Of a stretch of DNA of 64,000 nucleotides, positions 62,536 to 64,000 are shown piece after piece. A program made the position numbers and the translations under genes. Positions within the stretch are counted from its first letter, which is position 1; the number at the start of each line of letters is the position of its first letter. The DNA is from Streptomyces sp. SPB162. Lineage in GTDB: Bacteria > Actinomycetota > Actinomycetes > Streptomycetales > Streptomycetaceae. The stretch spans positions 310,001 to 374,000 of the forward strand of contig NZ_JAQFII010000001.1 in assembly GCF_029504575.1 (NCBI RefSeq), in the 5' to 3' direction. The notes under the pieces are model-generated. The model saw nothing but the letters and a program-made list of their open reading frames with translations, did no database searches and was not told the origin of the DNA.

Positions 62536-63449
62536 CGCAGACGCCCACCCCCGCCGTCGAACCCGCGGCGTTCGAGGAGTTCACCGTTCCCGTCGAGGGC
62601 GGGGACCTCGCCGTGCTGCGCTGGCCCGCGACCGTGCCGGACGCGCCGGTGGCGCTGGCACTGCACGGCATCACCGGCAACGCCCTGTCCTGGGCACGCG
62701 TCGCCCACCACCTGGCGGGCCGCGTCACACTGATCGCCCCCGATCTGCGTGGGCGGGCGGGCAGTTCCGCGCTGCCGGGACCGTACGGGATCGCGCGCCA
62801 CGCCGACGACGCGGCGGCCCTGGCGGCGGTGGTCGGGGCGCGGCGCGTGCTGCTGGCCGGGCACTCCATGGGCGCGTTCACGGCGTCCCTGGCCGCGGTG
62901 CGCCACCCGGACCGGTTCTCCTCCCTGCTGCTGGTGGACGGCGCCGTCGGATTTCCGGCCCCGCTGGAGCTGGCACCCGACGAGCTGATCACGGCGGTGA
63001 TCGGGCCGGCCATGAGCCGCCTGTCGATGACGTTCCCCGACCGCGCCGGCTACCGGTCCTTCTGGCAGGCGCACCCGGCCTTCGGCTCGTCCTGGGGGCC
63101 TTGGGTGGACGACTACGTCCAGCGCGACCTGGTGGGGCAGGAGCCGGAACTGCGCTCCTCCTGCCGGATCGAGGCCGTCCGCACCGACGGCGTCGACTTG
63201 TTCTCCGAGGACGTGCTGGCCGCCGTCCACCACCTGCCCTGTCCCGCCCGGCTGCTGTGGGCCGAGCGGGGGCTGATGGACGAGCCGCAGGGGCTGTACG
63301 ACGAGGAACGCCTGGCCGCGGCCGGCCTGGACCGTCGTGTCGTCACCCCGCTGATGCTGGCGGGCACCAACCACTACACCATCCTCATCGGGGACGACGG
63401 CGCCCGCGAGGTGGCCCGGCACCTCATGGAAACGGCAGGCTCGTCATGA
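62532..63449 (+). CDS. Alpha/beta hydrolase
   Basis: A 305-residue alpha/beta-hydrolase-fold protein: HGITGN (oxyanion region), GHSMGAF with the nucleophile Ser, a later Asp region around LLWAERGLMDE, and NHYTILIG with the catalytic His. No signal peptide, so cytoplasmic. Its start overlaps livM and its stop overlaps the next esterase (ATGA both times). It is a good candidate to hydrolyse an ester brought in by the transporter. Confidence 0.87.
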   Translation: MTQTPTPAVEPAAFEEFTVPVEGGDLAVLRWPATVPDAPVALALHGITGNALSWARVAHHLAGRVTLIAPDLRGRAGSSALPGPYGIARHADDAAALAAVVGARRVLLAGHSMGAFTASLAAVRHPDRFSSLLLVDGAVGFPAPLELAPDELITAVIGPAMSRLSMTFPDRAGYRSFWQAHPAFGSSWGPWVDDYVQRDLVGQEPELRSSCRIEAVRTDGVDLFSEDVLAAVHHLPCPARLLWAERGLMDEPQGLYDEERLAAAGLDRRVVTPLMLAGTNHYTILIGDDGAREVARHLMETAGSS

Positions 63450-64000
63450 CCGCATCCATCCTGCGCGGCCTCTTCCGGCGCCTCAACGTGATCGTCGTCC
63501 TCGGGCTCCTCGCCGCAGGACTGGTGAGCGGGCCGGCCGCCGCGGCGGGCGGCACCTACCAGCAGGTCACCGGCTTCGGTTCCAATCCGGGCAACCTGAC
63601 GATGTACCAGTACACGCCGGCGAACCTTCCCGTCGGCGCCCCGCTGGTCCTCGCGCTGCACGGATGTACGCAGACCGCGAACGACTACCACACGCACTCG
63701 GGCTGGCAGAAGTTCGCCGACCTGTGGGGCTTCGCCGTGGTCTACCCGCAGACCAGCGCGGTCAACAACAGTCTGTCGTGCTTCAGTTGGTTCGACGCGA
63801 CGAAGGACACCCGAGGGCGCGGCGAGGCGGCCTCGGTGCTGCAGATGGTGGACCACGCCCAGGCCCAGCTCGGTTCGGACCGCCACCGGATCTTCGTCAC
63901 GGGCCTGTCCGCGGGCGGCGGCCTGGCGGCCGACCTGCTCGCCGACTACCCCGACGTGTTCGCCGGCGGATCAATCGACTCCGGGCTGCCCGCCCAGTGC
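63446..64000 (+). CDS. PHB-depolymerase-family esterase, secreted (3' end outside window)
   Basis: The visible 185 residues begin with a signal peptide (about 35 residues, ending GPAAAAGG). The esterase/depolymerase domain follows: VLALHGCTQTANDY, the family's oxyanion-hole HGC segment, a YPQTS strand and the lipase box GLSAGGG with the nucleophile Ser. This family contains short-chain polyhydroxybutyrate depolymerases as well as feruloyl and acetylxylan esterases, so the polymer is not certain. Start ATG 63446 overlaps the preceding hydrolase stop. The C-terminus, where a polymer-binding domain could sit, is cut off by the window. Confidence 0.83.
   Translation, partial: MTASILRGLFRRLNVIVVLGLLAAGLVSGPAAAAGGTYQQVTGFGSNPGNLTMYQYTPANLPVGAPLVLALHGCTQTANDYHTHSGWQKFADLWGFAVVYPQTSAVNNSLSCFSWFDATKDTRGRGEAASVLQMVDHAQAQLGSDRHRIFVTGLSAGGGLAADLLADYPDVFAGGSIDSGLPAQC

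Noticed and set aside
1..64000. Secondary-metabolite cluster, CRISPR array, tRNA or rRNA genes
   Set aside because: No PKS/NRPS/terpene core genes, no regularly spaced repeats, and no cloverleaf-like or rRNA-like sequence recognised by eye.

Overview
The window is high-GC actinobacterial DNA and almost certainly from a Streptomyces chromosome. Third codon positions are overwhelmingly G or C, GTG and TTG starts are common, stop and start codons often overlap (ATGA, GTGA, TGATG), and there are many secreted enzymes, Tat signals, lipoproteins and one-component regulators. No rRNA, tRNA, CRISPR array, phage block or PKS/NRPS cluster was found. Several decayed genes, a MITE-like element and an integrase scrap suggest accessory rather than core chromosome.

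Layout. 1-3189: end of a GH3 glycosidase, then a small lipoprotein with a glutathionylspermidine-synthase-like ATP-grasp enzyme. 3179-16917: an L-rhamnose catabolic regulon. Isomerase, bifunctional aldolase/dehydrogenase and kinase read left. A CUT2-type ABC importer, binding protein, mutarotase, an L-fucose/arabinose-isomerase-like protein and two paralogous LacI repressors read right. LacI-type operators sit at both divergent promoters. 16996-21102: an XRE/MmyB-type regulator coupled to a zinc alcohol dehydrogenase, and a divergent MFS pump/TetR pair with two perfect palindromic operators. 21154-28634: a secreted S1 protease, a wrecked Tat-exported amidohydrolase pseudogene, a very large secreted protease that fuses M4 and M28 catalytic domains with a chitin-binding module, and an XRE regulator. 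28840-34159: DinB protein, GNAT scrap, a 23-codon ORF coupled to an ABC exporter followed by a 53-residue chitin-binding-module protein, a small DUF6296-like protein, an I36 protease-inhibitor-like protein and an ArsR-type regulator.

34617-43215: Tat-exported phospholipase C, a methyltransferase, an integrase remnant, a HAD-like protein, and the most striking locus of the window: a processive GT2 (cellulose-synthase-like) followed by a single 996-residue protein joining a membrane acyltransferase-3 domain, an SGNH domain and a C-terminal GH16 glucanase domain. This looks like a compact machine for making, acylating and trimming an exopolysaccharide. 43307-47604: an SDR lacking its catalytic Tyr/Lys, a zinc-ribbon protein, a MITE beside a normal SDR, and an ABC-2 permease whose ATPase partner survives only as a fragment. 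47680-53498: choline/betaine-type oxidation genes (GMC oxidoreductase, APC permease, aldehyde dehydrogenase), a DUF1059 protein and a FabR-like TetR. 53601-57235: two small membrane proteins, an MFS transporter with a strong palindrome upstream, a DUF2087 protein and a GH16 enzyme without signal peptide. 57558-64000: a tightly coupled operon of a branched-chain-type (Liv) ABC importer, an alpha/beta hydrolase and a secreted PHB-depolymerase-family esterase cut by the window end. Its LivM gene carries an internal tandem duplication.

Overall the region codes for using and remodelling external polymers (rhamnose-containing glycans, protein, chitin-associated material, phospholipid, beta-glucan, polyester). 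Each module has its own transporter or regulator. Functions are family-level calls from sequence reading; no database search was run.
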